64,000 nt of DNA from Eublepharis macularius (GCF_028583425.1 NC_072801.1:16016001-16080000), one strand, 5' to 3'. Shown: positions 9,979-22,947, counted from the stretch's first letter. The notes: generated by a model not told the origin, from the letters alone. A program made the numbers and translations.

Positions 9979-12824
9979 GTGCTTCTGGGCAGCATTCAGA
10001 ATGGAACTTCTGCATTTCATTTTGTGATCGGGTGTGCTAACTTTCCCCACATCAGAAGCGTGGCTTGTCTGACCAGAAATTCAGACATTCTGCTTCATAA
10101 CACTCAAAGAAGCATAAAGTGCAGAAAGGGCATATGCTTTACAAAGGATAATGATTCATTACTGGCAAGGTAAGATCAACTTTGTGAGTCTTTTTCTGTA
10201 CTCTTCCACTTCAGGCTACAATATGCACATGTTTGGTCTGTCATTTATTTAAGAAAACCAACAACTCTGTGCATGTAGAAAAACCCCTGTATCAGGGAGA
10301 AATGTTCATCTCAGCAGGGATTCCCCACCCCAAGCATTATGTCAGCAAGGACTTTTTTCCCCTTCCCCAAACAGTACTAAAGCTGCCCAGGCCAGAAAAA
10401 GTTTTTCCGCTTGGTTCTACTGAATGTACAAAATTAACCATAGTTTTTTGCCAATGTTTAAAGAAACATTCATGGGAAAGAGAAGTGCCTTTTTGGGGGG
10501 TCCCAGTATGACTAAGACATTGGGTAGCCAATTCCTGTGCCAAAACTGGTTTTGAATTGTTCCGTGGGAGAAGATTTATATTGATTGACACACATGCACC
10601 ACTTTTGTGAGCTCTGAGAAGTCCAAGGACAGTACAGGAGAGTTATCTGTTTGCATAATCTACCTATCTGTATTGTCACACTAACCCTGTGAGGTGGGTT
10701 ACTGGCCGGCTGACACTCACCCAGTGTGGCAGAGTAGGGATTCACACCTAAGTCTTCCAGTTACTCGTGCTACATTCCAGCCACTACACCACGCTGGCAT
10801 TCTTACTGCACTTGCCTCCCCCCCTTTCTTCCCTCATGAAACTTAAGGAAGGGTAGCTGGGGGGCCTCTTGCCTCCCATCCAGGCTTTGACCCTACCCAG
10901 ACCTGCTTGGCTTGAGCAAGGTTCTTACGTCAGATTTTCAGACAGCTGCTTTTTCATCCCCCTCTCCCAAATCTGCACGTCAGCCATCTTTAACTCCCAT
11001 TACACTCTCCTCCTCTGTCTCTCTCCAAATCCAAATTGCAAAACTCCTGTAGTAAACGAGGGTGCAACCTTCCGAAAATGTGATGGCTATTACAACAAAA
11101 GCTGGTCGAGGGATTCCCAGCTATCAAGGAACTTTACTGTTGCTTTTTCTTAGATCCATTCCTCAGTCGCTCATGCACAGAAATCAAGATGGCTTCTCCC
11201 ACTGGTGATAATACAGCCAGAAGCTTAATGGTGGAGTCTCCACCTGGCAGCTTTTTAAAACCTCCATCTTTGAAGGACAGTTCTACCAGCGCAGTTTTTA
11301 AAGCAAAAGTTGTATTTCTGGACTTGCACCCCTGCAGGCAACTTGCTTGCTGACAAAAATAAATCGGTTGCATCACAAATGACAAAAGTTTCCCACTTGA
11401 GATATAAAGACACTGTCAAAATCCTCTGTTGCTAGTTTGAGTGATGGATAAATTGTGAGTACTATGCTGGGTCTGATGTATGAGTTCTGTGTTGGTTCTG
11501 ATGTGTTAATATTGGAACAGGAAATTACTATTAATTTTCTATTTCTTGCTATGAATTTTATTATTATTACATATTTTAATATTTTATGGGTTTTAACTGG
11601 TATTGAGATTGTTGTTTTTCTCTTGGTGTTTGCTAAATCTATGAACAGATGCGATAAAGTTTATGATGATAATGAACTGCTCGTGTAGTAAAAACCTGTT
11701 GTTTTTCCTCCCTTTCCTGTAGGACTGAACTATCTGAAAAATTCTAAGAAGGTCATAAGGTGAATATACGCCGGTCCTTTATTTGATATTGCCTGAGGCG
11801 TGACTTCATTGTTCACTACGAACATGTGCATGCAAGAACTGAGTGGCAGAAAAACCCTGCTTTTAATTTTAACTGCGATTTGTGAATCTAAGATGCAGCT
11901 TACGAGCGATTGCCCAAATCCTGGTTTGCCACAGCAATGACTGGTTTGTTGCTTTTGATCTTACCAGGCATCTCTGTAGCTGAATGTGTCAGCCAGGGAA
12001 CAAACATGGACGAAGCCAGGATGTCTAGATTTGTGTGTCATGCAAAACTTTAGTTGACTTACTTGGGTTTCTTAACCAACTCCTAACTGTGCTCTAAGAT
12101 TCTTGTTCGATAGATCCTAACCAATCATAGTAATCTGGACAGCTTGCATTCAGACAGTCATGCTAACTACTGTTAGTTTAATTAACATGCTGTCTGAACT
12201 GACCTACTAGCTCAGAAGCATCCGCGTTCATATTAACATGCAAAGCCTGCTGGTCCATCTAGTTCAGTATTATCTTCTCTGACTGGCAGTCAGTCAAACA
12301 CTTCCTCCCCTTTCCACTCAACTGGATAGTTAAATGACTTCTACAGTTTGTTGTAGAATCTGAACCAAACTGTTTATTTCAGTGCTAGTTTGGAGGGGAG
12401 AAAACAAAACATCGTTCATGATTTGGACATAATACCAAACTTTTTTTATTATTGTGAGAATGGAAGTTTTGTCAAGTTGTGTACAAGGGGATGGGGGAGG
12501 GAATGCCTGAGGTGGAGAATGTCCACCCCTGAATCGGTATTGAACTAAATGGCAAACTTTGACTTGTTAGGTCAGAGCCCATTAGAAGCACCGCAGAAGC
12601 TTATGTAATATATTTTTTCTAATACCATATATACAAAAAATTCAGTTCCTCTGTTGGAATGGTAAAGAGCTTCTTGTGGGGAAAGGCAGGGTAAAAAACA
12701 TAGTAGACATTTTGTTGTGTGTTTGTCCATTAGTACCGGGTCTGCTATCCTACGTGGTTTGTGGATTTTTTAAATAGAAAATATTCATTCTAGTTTTGAA
12801 AAATTATTTTCTTACAGCTATTTC
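9979..12824. other. Intergenic, mostly unrecognised
   Basis: Contains a minus-oriented SINE fragment near 10660-10800 (CCCTGTGAGGTGGGTTACTG and CCAGCCACTACACCACGCTGG). The remainder, including the A/T-rich 11440-11700 and 12400-12800, shows no gene or classified repeat. Confidence 0.4.
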
Positions 12825-13030
12825 ACACTATACTGCTTTGGGAGCATCTGCTTATTTTATTTTTTAGCTCTTGCACACTGCTTTGGAAGCATTGGTTTCT
12901 TAATTTCTTTTAGAGCTACTGTACACAGCTTTGGGCATCAGCTTCTTCTTACTTTCTTTTCACCCTGCTTTAGGAGCATCAGCAATGTATTTTCTTTCTC
13001 AAGCTAATGCATGCTGCTTTGGGAGGATCA
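12825..13030. repeat. Diverged tandem repeat, about 50-bp unit
   Basis: Four to five degraded units, each with a variant of CACACTGCTTTGGGAGCATC followed by a T-rich segment with TTTCTTTT. Units differ by substitutions and small length changes. Confidence 0.7.
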
Positions 13031-14000
13031 CCTTCAAAGTGGTATAAAGGATATCATAGATACATAAAACTGTTCTCATTTCTCTCTCATAGTTTCAAGT
13101 GCCGATGGGTGTAATAGCCGCTTCAGACATTTTGTACCTTTGGCTGAAGAGAAGAGGTTCCCGCTGCAGCTGTGCTCCATTGAAGGTTTTGTGGGAATTT
13201 GAGTAAAGGCAAATGCCATTCTCTGTGAAGCTGGGGCAGCCGCATTCGCTGCTGCTTGCATACATTTACCCCTCTGTGTTTTCACAGCTGCAGCTTTAAA
13301 CCCACTTCCATCTTCGTTGACAGCAGCCCTTCTATGGAGCCTCTCCATACACAAAAGTTCCTGCTGTGTCCATCCGCCTGCTTGTTGCAGAATTCCTGGG
13401 GAAGGGAAAAACAATCCTTAGAAGTCAGCAAATCACAAAACAGCCATCCTGCTGCCATGTTTCCTGTCCCCTGGTTAGAGTGATAAGCCCCCATTGTATG
13501 GCTCCCTTTTGCTCTGCAAGGCGATGGGGGGGCTTATCAACCCCATTTCCTTCCTCTGCTGATAAAAAGACTGTAGCAAGCAAAGAACTTTGCTCTTTGT
13601 GTGAGTTGCTTTGGCCTTTTTTGGCAGCGAGAGGTGACAGAGCCCTCAGATCTTGGGGTTCTGGTAATAATAATAACTACACTTTTATAAGGCTCTTCTA
13701 GACAGATGAGTGCCCCAATCAGAGTAGTGTACAAGGTTCAGTACTATTATCATCCCACAATACAGCTGGGGAGCTGGGGCTGAGAGGCGTGGCTGACTCA
13801 AGGCCACCTACTGAGCTCATGGCAGTGGTGGGATCTGAAGGTTTCCAACCAGGTTTTGATTCTGCCCTGTTTGTATTAAGCCCTGGTTGTTGGAAGTTGA
13901 GTTCTATCTGCTGCATTCCCTTTCTTCCTGGTCCCCCCACTTCCGCCGAGCAGTAGGAGTGGAATTTAGGGTAGGCCTGACCTACCTACTTAGTTTAAAG

Positions 14001-14445
14001 CAGGACTCATTTCGAGGGGGAACGCACAGGAACGCAGTTCCGGCAGTTCCCCAAAGAGGTCACATGTCAGGAGGCCCCGCCCACCTGACTCTCAGCCATT
14101 TTGGGCCCATTTCAGCCTGGATTGGGGCCGAAACGGCCTGGATCGGGCCTCTGACGGGTGGTGGATCACTCTCCCGCTCATCAGCAGCCCGATCCTGACC
14201 ATTTTGGGCCCCTTTTCAGCTATTTTCAGCCCCTTTTTACCATTTTGGGCCCAATTTCAGCCCTGAATGGCCAGGATCAGTCCAAAACAGCCAGAATAGG
14301 TGGTCAGGGGGTGTGGCAGATGCAAATCAGTTATACTAATGACACACTTCCAGTGATGGCAGGAGGCGTGGCATAGGCTAATGAGTTATGCTAATGAGTT
14401 ATGCTAATGAGTTCCTCCAGCTCTTTTTCTACTGAATGACCCCTG
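14001..14445. mobile_element. hAT-type MITE, family B
   Basis: Starts CAGGACTCATTTCGAGGGGG and ends AATGACCCCTG, flanked by the 8-bp duplication GTTTAAAG (13993-14000 and 14446-14453). The body has repeated CATTTTGGGCCC blocks and a GCTAATGAGTTATGCTAATG run. Not a full palindrome. Two more copies lie at 20570 and 36517. Confidence 0.85.
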
Positions 14446-14892
14446 GTTTAAAGTGTTGGTCCAGACTTTCTAGACATGTTGGGGATCTTATGTAACCTTT
14501 TGTGTGTGTGTGTTTGTGTGTTAAGTTTTCAGAATTTAACTTTTCACTTGTGTGAGGTTGACAGAAAGCAATAGAAATATTTAGAAAACTGCCTTTCTGG
14601 GTTTTATTTTTTTTTAAAAAAAATTAATCCAGAGATAACATCCACACATCATTAAATAGAGTTGTTGGCTCTGCATGTATTTCTAGTTTTGTGCTTGTGA
14701 CATGTTGAATACAGATAGTGGTAGATTCCTATCATCTGGTGGTAGGGCAGGAACTTCTTCTTGGGTTAGAAATTCACCCCAAGTAGTGAAAAGTCTCAAG
14801 GTTTACAGAGTTTGGTTTCGTCTGAATGAGAGACCAGCAGAGACTGAGGAAGTCTTCCTAACATTTGCTTTATTTACAAATATGCATGCACA

Positions 14893-15095
14893 CGAGCTCA
14901 TGAAGGTGCCTCATACCAGATCAGAGCCTGGGTCCAGCAAGGTGCGTATTGTCTACTCAGACGGGCAATGGTTCCCCAAGATCTCGGGCAGAGGTCTTTC
15001 CCATCTCTCACTACCTGATTCTTTTAGCTGGAGATGCCGGGGATGGAACCTGGAGCCTTCTACATGCCAAGCTAGTATCCTACCTCCAAGCCAAA
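14893..15095 (-). mobile_element. Reptile-type tRNA-derived SINE
   Basis: On the minus strand the order is TTGGCATGTAGAAGGCTCCA, then a B-box-like segment, CATCTCCAGCTAAAAG and the CTGAGTAGACAATA motif, as in Sauria-like SINEs. Confidence 0.7.
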
Positions 15096-15218
15096 GCCCC
15101 TCCCCAGAACATAGCAGAGGGAAATGCACTCCTACGGAAGCCCATCACACAGCCTCTACTCCTGCTCCAGATTCCTAGAGGAGAGTGTGCATTAATGGAT
15201 CTAAGAGATGTAGGTGGG

Positions 15219-15544
15219 CAGGGCTTTTTTTCTGGGAAAAGAGGTGGTAGAACTCATTGGTGGAACTCAGGACTACACAATGACGTCACTTTGGGTCAGC
15301 TGGAACAAGGGGAGAGTTTTTTAAAGTTTAAATCGCCCTTGGCAAAAATGGTCACATGGCCTGTGGCCCTGCCCCCTGATCTCCAGACAGAGGGGAGTTT
15401 AGATTGCCCTCCGCGCAGTAGTGCGGAGGGCAATCTAAACCCCCCTCTGTCTGGAGATCAGGGGGCGAGGCCACCAGCCATGTGACCATTTTCAAGAGGT
15501 GCCGGAACGCCATTCCACCGCATTCCCAGTGATAAAAAGCCCTG
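15219..15544. mobile_element. Palindromic hAT-type MITE, family A, longer variant
   Basis: CAGGGCTTTTTTTCTGGG to AAAAAGCCCTG with the exact 8-bp duplication TAGGTGGG (15211-15218 and 15545-15552). This variant includes the extra left block with ACAATGACGTCACTTTGGG, as do the copies at 4198 and 17801. Confidence 0.9.
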
Positions 15545-16001
15545 TAGGTGGGGATTTTATGACGGCTTTTAAGAAGAAGAATATTGCATCAGTTTCTGTA
15601 ATAGTGTAAATAACAATAATAACAACATACAGGAGTGACCTGTCATAGCACGGATGGAGAGCTCATGGGTGCTATGGTTGCTGTAGGGCTCAATAGAGAC
15701 CTGTTATTTGTGCCTGCCCACAGGTGCATGCAGTGTGCTGGATCATTACTGGATCAGGAAGTCTGCACACATCTGTGTCCCCATCCAGCCCTTCTTGACC
15801 AAGTTACTTGAGCCCTGAGCATCAGCAGTTTGGATGAGCTGGTGCAGGGGGAGCTGGATGGGGTCATGAAGATGAGCACAGACCTCCTAATTCCTGTGCA
15901 ATTGTGTGCTTGTGAGGTCGGGGGACTCGTGAATGATGCAGGGGCACCAGGGCTGCACTAAGACAGGTGGTGTCCTGTGTTTTTAAAATATCTTGCAATT
16001 C

Positions 16002-16593
16002 TCCATATTGTTGGAGGAAATGTAGAATAAAAGGAACTCCCTATCACATCTGGTGGGAATGCCCGGTAATTCAAGTCTTTTGGAAGAAAATTTATGAGGA
16101 GATTGTAAAGATTTTTATGGTTTCTTTTCCTTATAACATTAAAGTGATGTTATTTGATATTTGGAATGATTGTAGATTGACTAAAGAATATATAACTTTG
16201 ATTTCAATATTGTTGGCAGCTGCAAGGTTATTAATAGCTAAACATTGGAAATCGGATACACCACCAACAAAAATGCAATGGTATAATAAAATATGGGAGA
16301 TGTATGTAATGAGTAGAATAACCAACAATTCCTTTTTTGAGGAAAATATCGTAAATATGTGGAAAGCTAGTCATGAAGAGGGGTGAAATATGGTATTAGA
16401 ATATCTAAAATGTAATAATATTATCCCAGATAGGAAGGATTATGATGTATTTTTGAATTAATTGAACTTAAAAATTTGTTATTCCCCCTTTGATTTTTTT
16501 TTTAATTTTAATTTTTTTAAGTTATTATGGGTATTGGAGTATTGTGCATTTTGTGTGTTTTGTTTTGGTGAATCAATAAAAGTTTTTTAAAAG
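16002..16593 (+). mobile_element. L1 LINE 3' fragment (ORF2 C-terminus plus 3' UTR)
   Basis: An open frame ending in TGA at 16384-16386 encodes an L1-type ORF2 C-terminus: YHIWWECP near the start and LLAAARLLIAKHWK in the middle, the conserved HxWWxCP and AR.LIAK.WK motifs. The fragment ends in AATCAATAAAAG and an A-rich tail. Flanking TATCTTGCAATTC and TATCTTGTAATTC (15989-16001, 16594-16606) form a 13-bp target duplication with one mismatch, so this is a 5'-truncated insertion made by L1 machinery. Confidence 0.85.
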
Positions 16594-16606
16594 TATCTTG
16601 TAATTC

Positions 16607-17800
16607 CACAAGAAAGAATCTGTCAGACTGGAAACAGATTGTGTTTACATAATAAACATTATTTTCCTCCTTCGGAAGGTAAGGACTCGGTGGATCTCAT
16701 TCTGTTTTTTTTTTTTATTTGGTGCCTAGTGACCATAGCCAACATTATTATTTTCAAACATGAATCAGTCCTCAGAGGAAAGCACGCTGAGAGGAAAGGC
16801 ATAAAGGAGGAGAGTGGGAGAGGGCCAGTTCCTGGATATTGTGGTTAACAGAGGAGCGTGTATAATTGCGGAAATCACTCTTGGGAAGTAGAGTGGGGAA
16901 TCATCTTGACTTGTGAGTAGAGCTGACCACAAATCGCAGACTTTTGTCCTCAGGATTAGAACCTTTGCAGATTGTCATATCAGCACGATGTTGCTTTTCT
17001 GTTTGAAGATATTGTGCGCCCTTTAGTGCTGAAATTTAGATAGCTATTGCAATATTAATTAGTTTGGGGCTGGGAGAATCTTCAAAACCTGGAAACTTCC
17101 ATACCTCCTTTGTCAGTCAACAAAGGACATATGGTTTGGATCCTACCAGCTTTTCTGTTCTATCTTGCCCAATTCCTCTCGTTACTACAGGGCCCATCCT
17201 GTGAGGCTTTTACCCACCCGGTCCCATGATCCCTGGAACAGCTTTTTTTGTGTGGGGACCTGCCCCCTTTCAAAAGTGAAAAAGCTGATAGCGCCCAACC
17301 GATTCTTACCCTGACCTTCAGAACTAAGATGGCAGCCACCATCTACTGGACTTCATGAGATCACATAACCTTCAATACCGAGCTTTTCTACATGTGGTTC
17401 ACTAGCAAAATACCTAGTTCACAAGAAAAGTTGTGGCCCCAAAGAGTGACGATAGGAGGGCTGCCCATTTTGGAACGGGCATCGCTGAGCTAAGCCTTCA
17501 ACGGATGGTTCTCAACAGAATATACCTCCTTATCACCACCAGCTGAAACCATCTGCTGATTCTATATTGAGAGAGAATAGCCTGCTCTGCATTTTCCCCT
17601 GCTCCTTTTGCAACCCTGTCTGCCAGATAGACGTTCAGGATGCGCCAGCTGCTTGCATTAAAATTAAGAAACTGGTCACTGTTGAAAGATTGGTAGAGGG
17701 GAGGATCTGTTTTAAAAAGAGAGGCCGTTGCAGCCTAAAATACATCTCAACCAATTAATATCCATTGCCTATAGTGAGCTGCAGATGCTACAGTGGTAAG
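16607..17800. other. Intergenic, nothing assigned
   Basis: No gene, RNA or classified repeat could be supported here. Confidence 0.35.
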
Positions 17801-18662
17801 CAGGGCTTTTTTTCTGGAAAAAGAGGTGGTGGAACTCAGGACCAGGGCCGGCGTCCAGAGTTTCTGGCACCTGCGGCCACTTGCACATGTGCACGCAGAG
17901 CACGCGCGCACGCCACGGACTGCGTGATGACGTCATCATGCAATGACGACATCACGCAGCGCAGGATGGCTGGGGAGGTGCACGGAAGCTGCTCCATGCT
18001 CCACACGCCAGCCCAGCAACAGCCTGACGGCTTCTACGCCCAGCTGGGGTGTGTGGGGGCAGAGGAGAGTGCAGTGGAGCTGGCATGGCTGGCTGCAGCT
18101 GCTGCTGCAGCCAGCCTGCTGCCGCCGCTACCACATACTCCAGCCAGGGGCAGAAGCTGCAAGCTGCTGGGGTGACATGCAGAGGCTGCTCCGTGCTCCG
18201 CACGCCACCCCAGCAGCAGCTCGCGGCTTCTGCGCCCAGCTGTGGTGGTGTGTGTGGTGGTAGTGGTGGCGTGTGGTGGTGGCGGCAGCACGGGGCTGGC
18301 TGGCTGCAGCATCAGCTGCAGCCCAGTCACACCAGCTCCACTGTGCGCGTCTCCACCCCCGACACCCCCTCCGGCGCCTCTCCAGTGCCCTTGCACCCGA
18401 GGCCACCACCTACCTGGCCTCAATGGGCGCGCTGGGCCTGCTCAGGACCACACAATGACGTCACTTTGGGTCAGCTGGAACAAGGGGGGAGTTTTTAAAA
18501 GTTTAAATGACCCTCAGTGAAAATGGTCACATGGCCGGTGGCCCCGACCCCGGATCTCCAGACAGAGGGGAGTTTAGATTGCCCTCCGCGCCAACCCATA
18601 TGACAATTTTCAAGAGGTGCCGGAACTCCATTCCACTGCATTCCAGCTGAAAAAAAGCCCTG
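17801..18662. mobile_element. Palindromic hAT-type MITE, family A, split by another hAT element
   Basis: CAGGGCTTTTTTTCTGG to AAAAAAGCCCTG with the 8-bp duplication GTGGTAAG (17793-17800, 18663-18670). The body is interrupted at 17843-18440 by a second element. Removing the insert leaves a copy closely like 15219-15544. Confidence 0.9.
17843..18440. mobile_element. GC-rich hAT-type element, family C, nested
   Basis: Starts CAGGGCCGGCGTCC and ends GCTGGGCCTG, flanked by the 8-bp duplication CTCAGGAC (17835-17842, 18441-18448), which is itself family A sequence. GC-rich, with GATGACGTCATCATG (17926-17940), many CAG/CTG runs and CGC steps. The long ORFs on both strands are compositional. A relative lies at 31729. 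Confidence 0.88.
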
Positions 18663-18670
18663 GTGGTAAG

Positions 18671-20027
18671 ACTCTAGAGGTGATGGTCCAACAGAAGCAG
18701 ATCATCGAGGACCCATCGAGGCATCTTTGTTTTCACCCTGGATTTCATTTCTGTGCTAAAAAATACTCTAATCCGGGGCTGATCATGAGATGAGTTCCTC
18801 CTTCCAACCAATCTGCAAAATGTCCTCTAGTAGCCTCTACTGACAGATGCTGCAATTTCTTCATACAGCTAGCAGGAAGTTTATTCTGTACAGCAACTAT
18901 TTTTTTTAGTGCCTCTGACCAAGTGGCCTCAAGCCCACAAACGTTACCGTAAAGTTGCTTGTTTGGAAGTTGCCTTGAGACTTTCCGTTCCCCAGGATTT
19001 TTTGTCCTGCTTAAGTAAGAGGGTTTTGAAGTATGCCAAGTTAATTCTGCTAGCTTCCAGTAACGGTGGGGGGAATAAACGCTGGAAGGTTATGGTAGCA
19101 AGAATCCAGAATCTATCCAAGACTAACACGTATCTGCACAAATAGCAAGTTTTGAAGGGATGGGGTTGCGTTGCGCATCCCATACCCCCCAGGGTGCGGC
19201 AGTGGCTTGAGTGCTAGACTAGAATCTGGGAGATCCAGATTCGGATCCTTGTTCTGCCATGAAACATTCCTGGGCGACCCTGGGCCAGTTATTCTCAATC
19301 TAGCCTATTTCACACAGTTGTTAAGTGGACAGAATCTGAGTGGGGGAGACGAAGTATGCCACACTTTGGACCTTGGAGAAACAGTGCGGTAAAAATTACT
19401 TACGTTTCATAGATGAACAGGGTGATGTGTTTGTAACAAACACCCCAAGTTTTCATGCCAAGAATCATAACACGGGTGCCCCCACCCATCCATCATGCTT
19501 TAGGATCTTCTCAAACTGCTGGTTCCATGTACATTGCAACAGCTTCTTCATGCACTGGTTTTAAGCCAAGACCGTTTTTGTGGTTTGGGTTAAAGATACG
19601 TTTGAAGTGAGGGGGGGACATAACTAGCCTGTGATGCATTGGGAACTGTTCAAAACAGAACTCTGCAGCCTGTGGGGTGTGAAATGCCAGCTTGTGTCCG
19701 GCCAAATTTGGTCCCTAGTGCCACATCCGACATACCCCTTGGAGCTCCATGAATGGATTTTCCTGGCACTTTGTAATGGGAAATGGCAGATATACGGTCC
19801 AATTTGGAGCAGAGCAGATTTAACCCTACCCTTCCAAGGGGTTTATCCTTTCCCTTCAGTTTTGCTGATCAAAACCACCCCTATCCCATGCTGTGGTTAG
19901 CACTCGAGTAGGAGAAAAGACAGATACTCTCCACATGTCCTTTTCTCTCTTCCAAGACTAACAACAGTCCAAGAATAGGAGGGGTTGCTTTAGATCAATT
20001 AAACTGCATCATATAACTGCATCAAGG
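18671..20027. other. Intergenic with one SINE
   Basis: A diverged tRNA-derived SINE occupies about 19190-19392 (CTGGGAGATCCAGATTCGGA B-box region, TTCTGCCATGAAACATTCCT). Nothing else was recognised. Confidence 0.45.
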
Positions 20028-20178
20028 TTGATTCCGCACACATTGGATAATGCACTTTTAATGCACTTTATCGCTCGTTTAAGGTGGATTTTTTGTTCCA
20101 CACACGAAAAAATCCATTCCAAATGATCTATAAAGAGGATTGGAAGTGCATTATCCAACATGTGCAGAATCAGCAGAG
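20028..20178. mobile_element. Palindromic MITE, TTCCGCACAC family
   Basis: The left arm has GATTCCGCACACATTGGATA and ATGCACTTT; the right arm has the inverse (AGTGCATTATCCAACATGTG). A/T-rich centre. A second, more diverged copy lies at 34752. Superfamily not certain. Confidence 0.65.
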
Positions 20179-20569
20179 AAATCATTCTGTGTTCTCCTGG
20201 AATTTAATATTGGGCAGAATTCAGCAGCATGAGAATCTCAGCTTTTTTAAAAAGCCCTCATGGAGACTACAAGCTTTAAAACTTGTGTGTGATGGCTCGT
20301 GACAGCTCAGATTTGAGTACCAAGTTGCTTTCCAGTCCCTTGCAAAATATATAAATTGCTTACTGCTGTAATTGTTATGTTACTTTTCATTTCCCAGACC
20401 AGGAAAAGACCCACAGAGATGATAAGCAGCAGATGCTAGATGTGCCTTCCATAACTTCTCATCATCCAATCCTCTGTGGCCAGGAAAAGGGGTGTGTGGA
20501 AAGAGGTAGTCTCAGAGCTGAAAAGTGCCTGCCGCTCTTCTTCCCTCACATCTGGGGAAGGAGGGCATC

Positions 20570-20992
20570 CAGGGCTCATTTTGAGGGGGAACACACAGGA
20601 ACACAGTTCCAGGAGTTCCCCAAAGAGGTCAAATGTCAGGTGGCCCTGCCCACCTGACTCTCAACCATTTTGGGCCTGTTTCGGCCTGGATTGGGGCCAA
20701 AGGCCTGGATCGAGCCTCTGGATCACTCTCCTGCTCATGAGCGGCCCGATCCTGACCATTTGGGGCCCCTTTTCACCCATTTTCAGCCCCTTTATGCCAT
20801 TTTGGGCCCAATTTCGGCCCTGAATAGCCAGGATTGGGTCCAAAACAGCCAGAATAGGTGATGTCAGGGGGTGTGGTATATGCAAATCAGTTATACTAAT
20901 GACACACTTCCGGTGATGGCAAGAGGCGTGGCATATGCTAATGAGTTATGCTAAAGAGTTCCTCCAGCTCTTTTTCTACGACATGACCCCTG
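20570..20992. mobile_element. hAT-type MITE, family B
   Basis: CAGGGCTCATTTTGAGGGGG to ACATGACCCCTG with exact 8-bp duplication AGGGCATC (20562-20569, 20993-21000). Same internal CATTTTGGGCC blocks as the copy at 14001. Confidence 0.88.
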
Positions 20993-21163
20993 AGGGCATC
21001 CATGAGACTTTGTGCTCTTGTTACTATGCTGCAGTTCAGCCCATAGATGAATGCCATGAGTTGACTTTTTATACTTGCTATCGCCGCAAGGAGGTGTGGT
21101 GGCCCCTAGGACAGCAGACAAAACCACGGTGAATCACTGGATAATAGCTATGATGGCTAAATG

Positions 21164-21412
21164 TAGGGCTTTTTTTCAGCTGGAACGTGGTGGAACGGAG
21201 TTCCGGAACCTTTGAAAACGGTCACATGGCTGGTGGCCCCACCCCCGATCTCCAGACAGAGGGGAGTTTCGATTGCCCTCCGTGCCGCCAAGCAGCAATC
21301 TCAACTCCCCTCTGTCTGGAGATCAGGGGGCGGGGCCACCAGCCATGTGACCATTTTCTCCGAGGGCAACCCACTGAGTTCCACCGCCTCTTTTCCCAGA
21401 AAAAAAGCCCAG
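21164..21412. mobile_element. Palindromic hAT-type MITE, family A
   Basis: TAGGGCTTTTTTTCAGCTGG to AAAAAAGCCCAG with exact 8-bp duplication GCTAAATG (21156-21163, 21413-21420). Confidence 0.9.
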
Positions 21413-21420
21413 GCTAAATG

Positions 21421-22947
21421 GAACCTCCATGTCCAGAAACAGTATGCCCCTGGACAATTATTGTGGAGGGCTCATTGACAGAAGAAAAATTTCTCTTTGC
21501 CTTGCCTGTGGGTCTCTCCAAGAAACTAGAGGCTGGGCCTCTGGCCTGATCCAGCAAGACACTTCGTATGTATGTAGGTAGACAGACTGAGGAGGATTTT
21601 GGTCCTTTGGCTGACTAAGGAATTACAGAGCAAGTTATGAGGATAGAATTACTAGTAATGAGCACAAGATGCTAGAAAACCAGGGATAGATTCTGGACAG
21701 TTTACAGAAGCTGACAGGATTATGACACACGGAATTAAGCCTGTCACCACACCCTGAACCTGGTCTTGCGCAAGAGTGTTGTCGCACCCTTATAATTGAG
21801 CAGACTTCCCCATCAAAAAACTGGCTTACCACATTTTGTAACGGAGTTTTGAAAAGAGGCTGGGTGGGGTGACAGAGGGAAGAAACATTCTGAATTACAG
21901 CAATTCAATTTAACCCATGTTAGAAGGGTGCCAGATTTCTTTCCATCCTGTGGGTTGGTTTGCTCACGGAAGTCTTGTGGGGGGCTTAGATTTGGATCGA
22001 GGAGATCCAAGCTCAAAGGGCCCCTCAGATACGAAGCTCCGTCAGGTAACCTTGGGGCCAGTCCCTCTCAGCCAAACCTACCTTACAGGGTTGTTGTGAA
22101 GATACAGTGATGTTAGAATAGCTACAATCCATGAAAATGCAGCAAGAAAAACAGGATGTCGTTGTTAAGATGATCTGGACCAATCCATTGTTCGTTGCCC
22201 TGAGGCTCTGGAGATTGGGAGGGGCTGGGTTAATTATTTTTCTGAGCACGTCCAGCAATAAAGTCTTCTTCAAACGCAGACCACCAATATGTGTGCATAG
22301 CTGGCAAATTGTGCTGCTGTGTTTGCCGTATGTACATCAAGCTGTATATAAAGCACTGTAGGTGCCAGCTGGCTTTAAACTATTTTTAAACATTCCAAAA
22401 TGAAACACTCCTGGGAGCCTAAAATCTTTGTCTGTAGAGGGGGGTGCCTGTTGTGCCTTTGTGTGATTTGCTGCTTTAGTTTTGCTTCCCTCTAACCAAG
22501 CTCCAGTCGGGGCAGGTAATTGTGCTATATGTGAGATGTAGACCGTCAGTCCTGAGGCAGATACATAGGGAAATTACCTAAGCTGGGAACAGGCACATCC
22601 TAATGACTCATACAGAGACACAAGACTGCCTGGCTGTTGGCTTTGCCGAAGGGGGCAGCTGTCATGGCCAATCTACTCAACTATCCGTTCAACAGCTGAA
22701 GCAAATATTACAACTAGTTTTATCTTGACTTTCCATGCTGACGATGCTGACCTGCATGGCCGTTTTAAAATCCCATTTTTGGGCAGGAAAGTACACGAGT
22801 GCCTATGGTTGCCCTGCTCGACCAATTGTGTGCCTATCAGTGCCTGTGATATTGTCAATTAATCCCTCCCATACAACGTCCTGTGATTAGAATGAACTCG
22901 TTTTGATTTACACAAAGTGACCGTGCACACGTGAAGCATTTCACACA
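21421..22947. other. Intergenic, little recognised
   Basis: Old SINE or LINE remnants at 21525-21570 (CTGGCCTGATCCAGCAAGAC) and 22065-22110 (CTACCTTACAGGGTTGTTGT). No gene seen. Confidence 0.4.

Noticed and set aside
11455-11688. 77-codon hydrophobic frame
   Set aside because: A/T-rich DNA gives hydrophobic codons by chance; no neighbours or signals support a gene.
17843-18440. Overlapping 90-150 codon frames at about 18 kb
   Set aside because: They lie inside a GC-rich non-autonomous hAT insertion with clear ends and target duplication; no transposase motifs.
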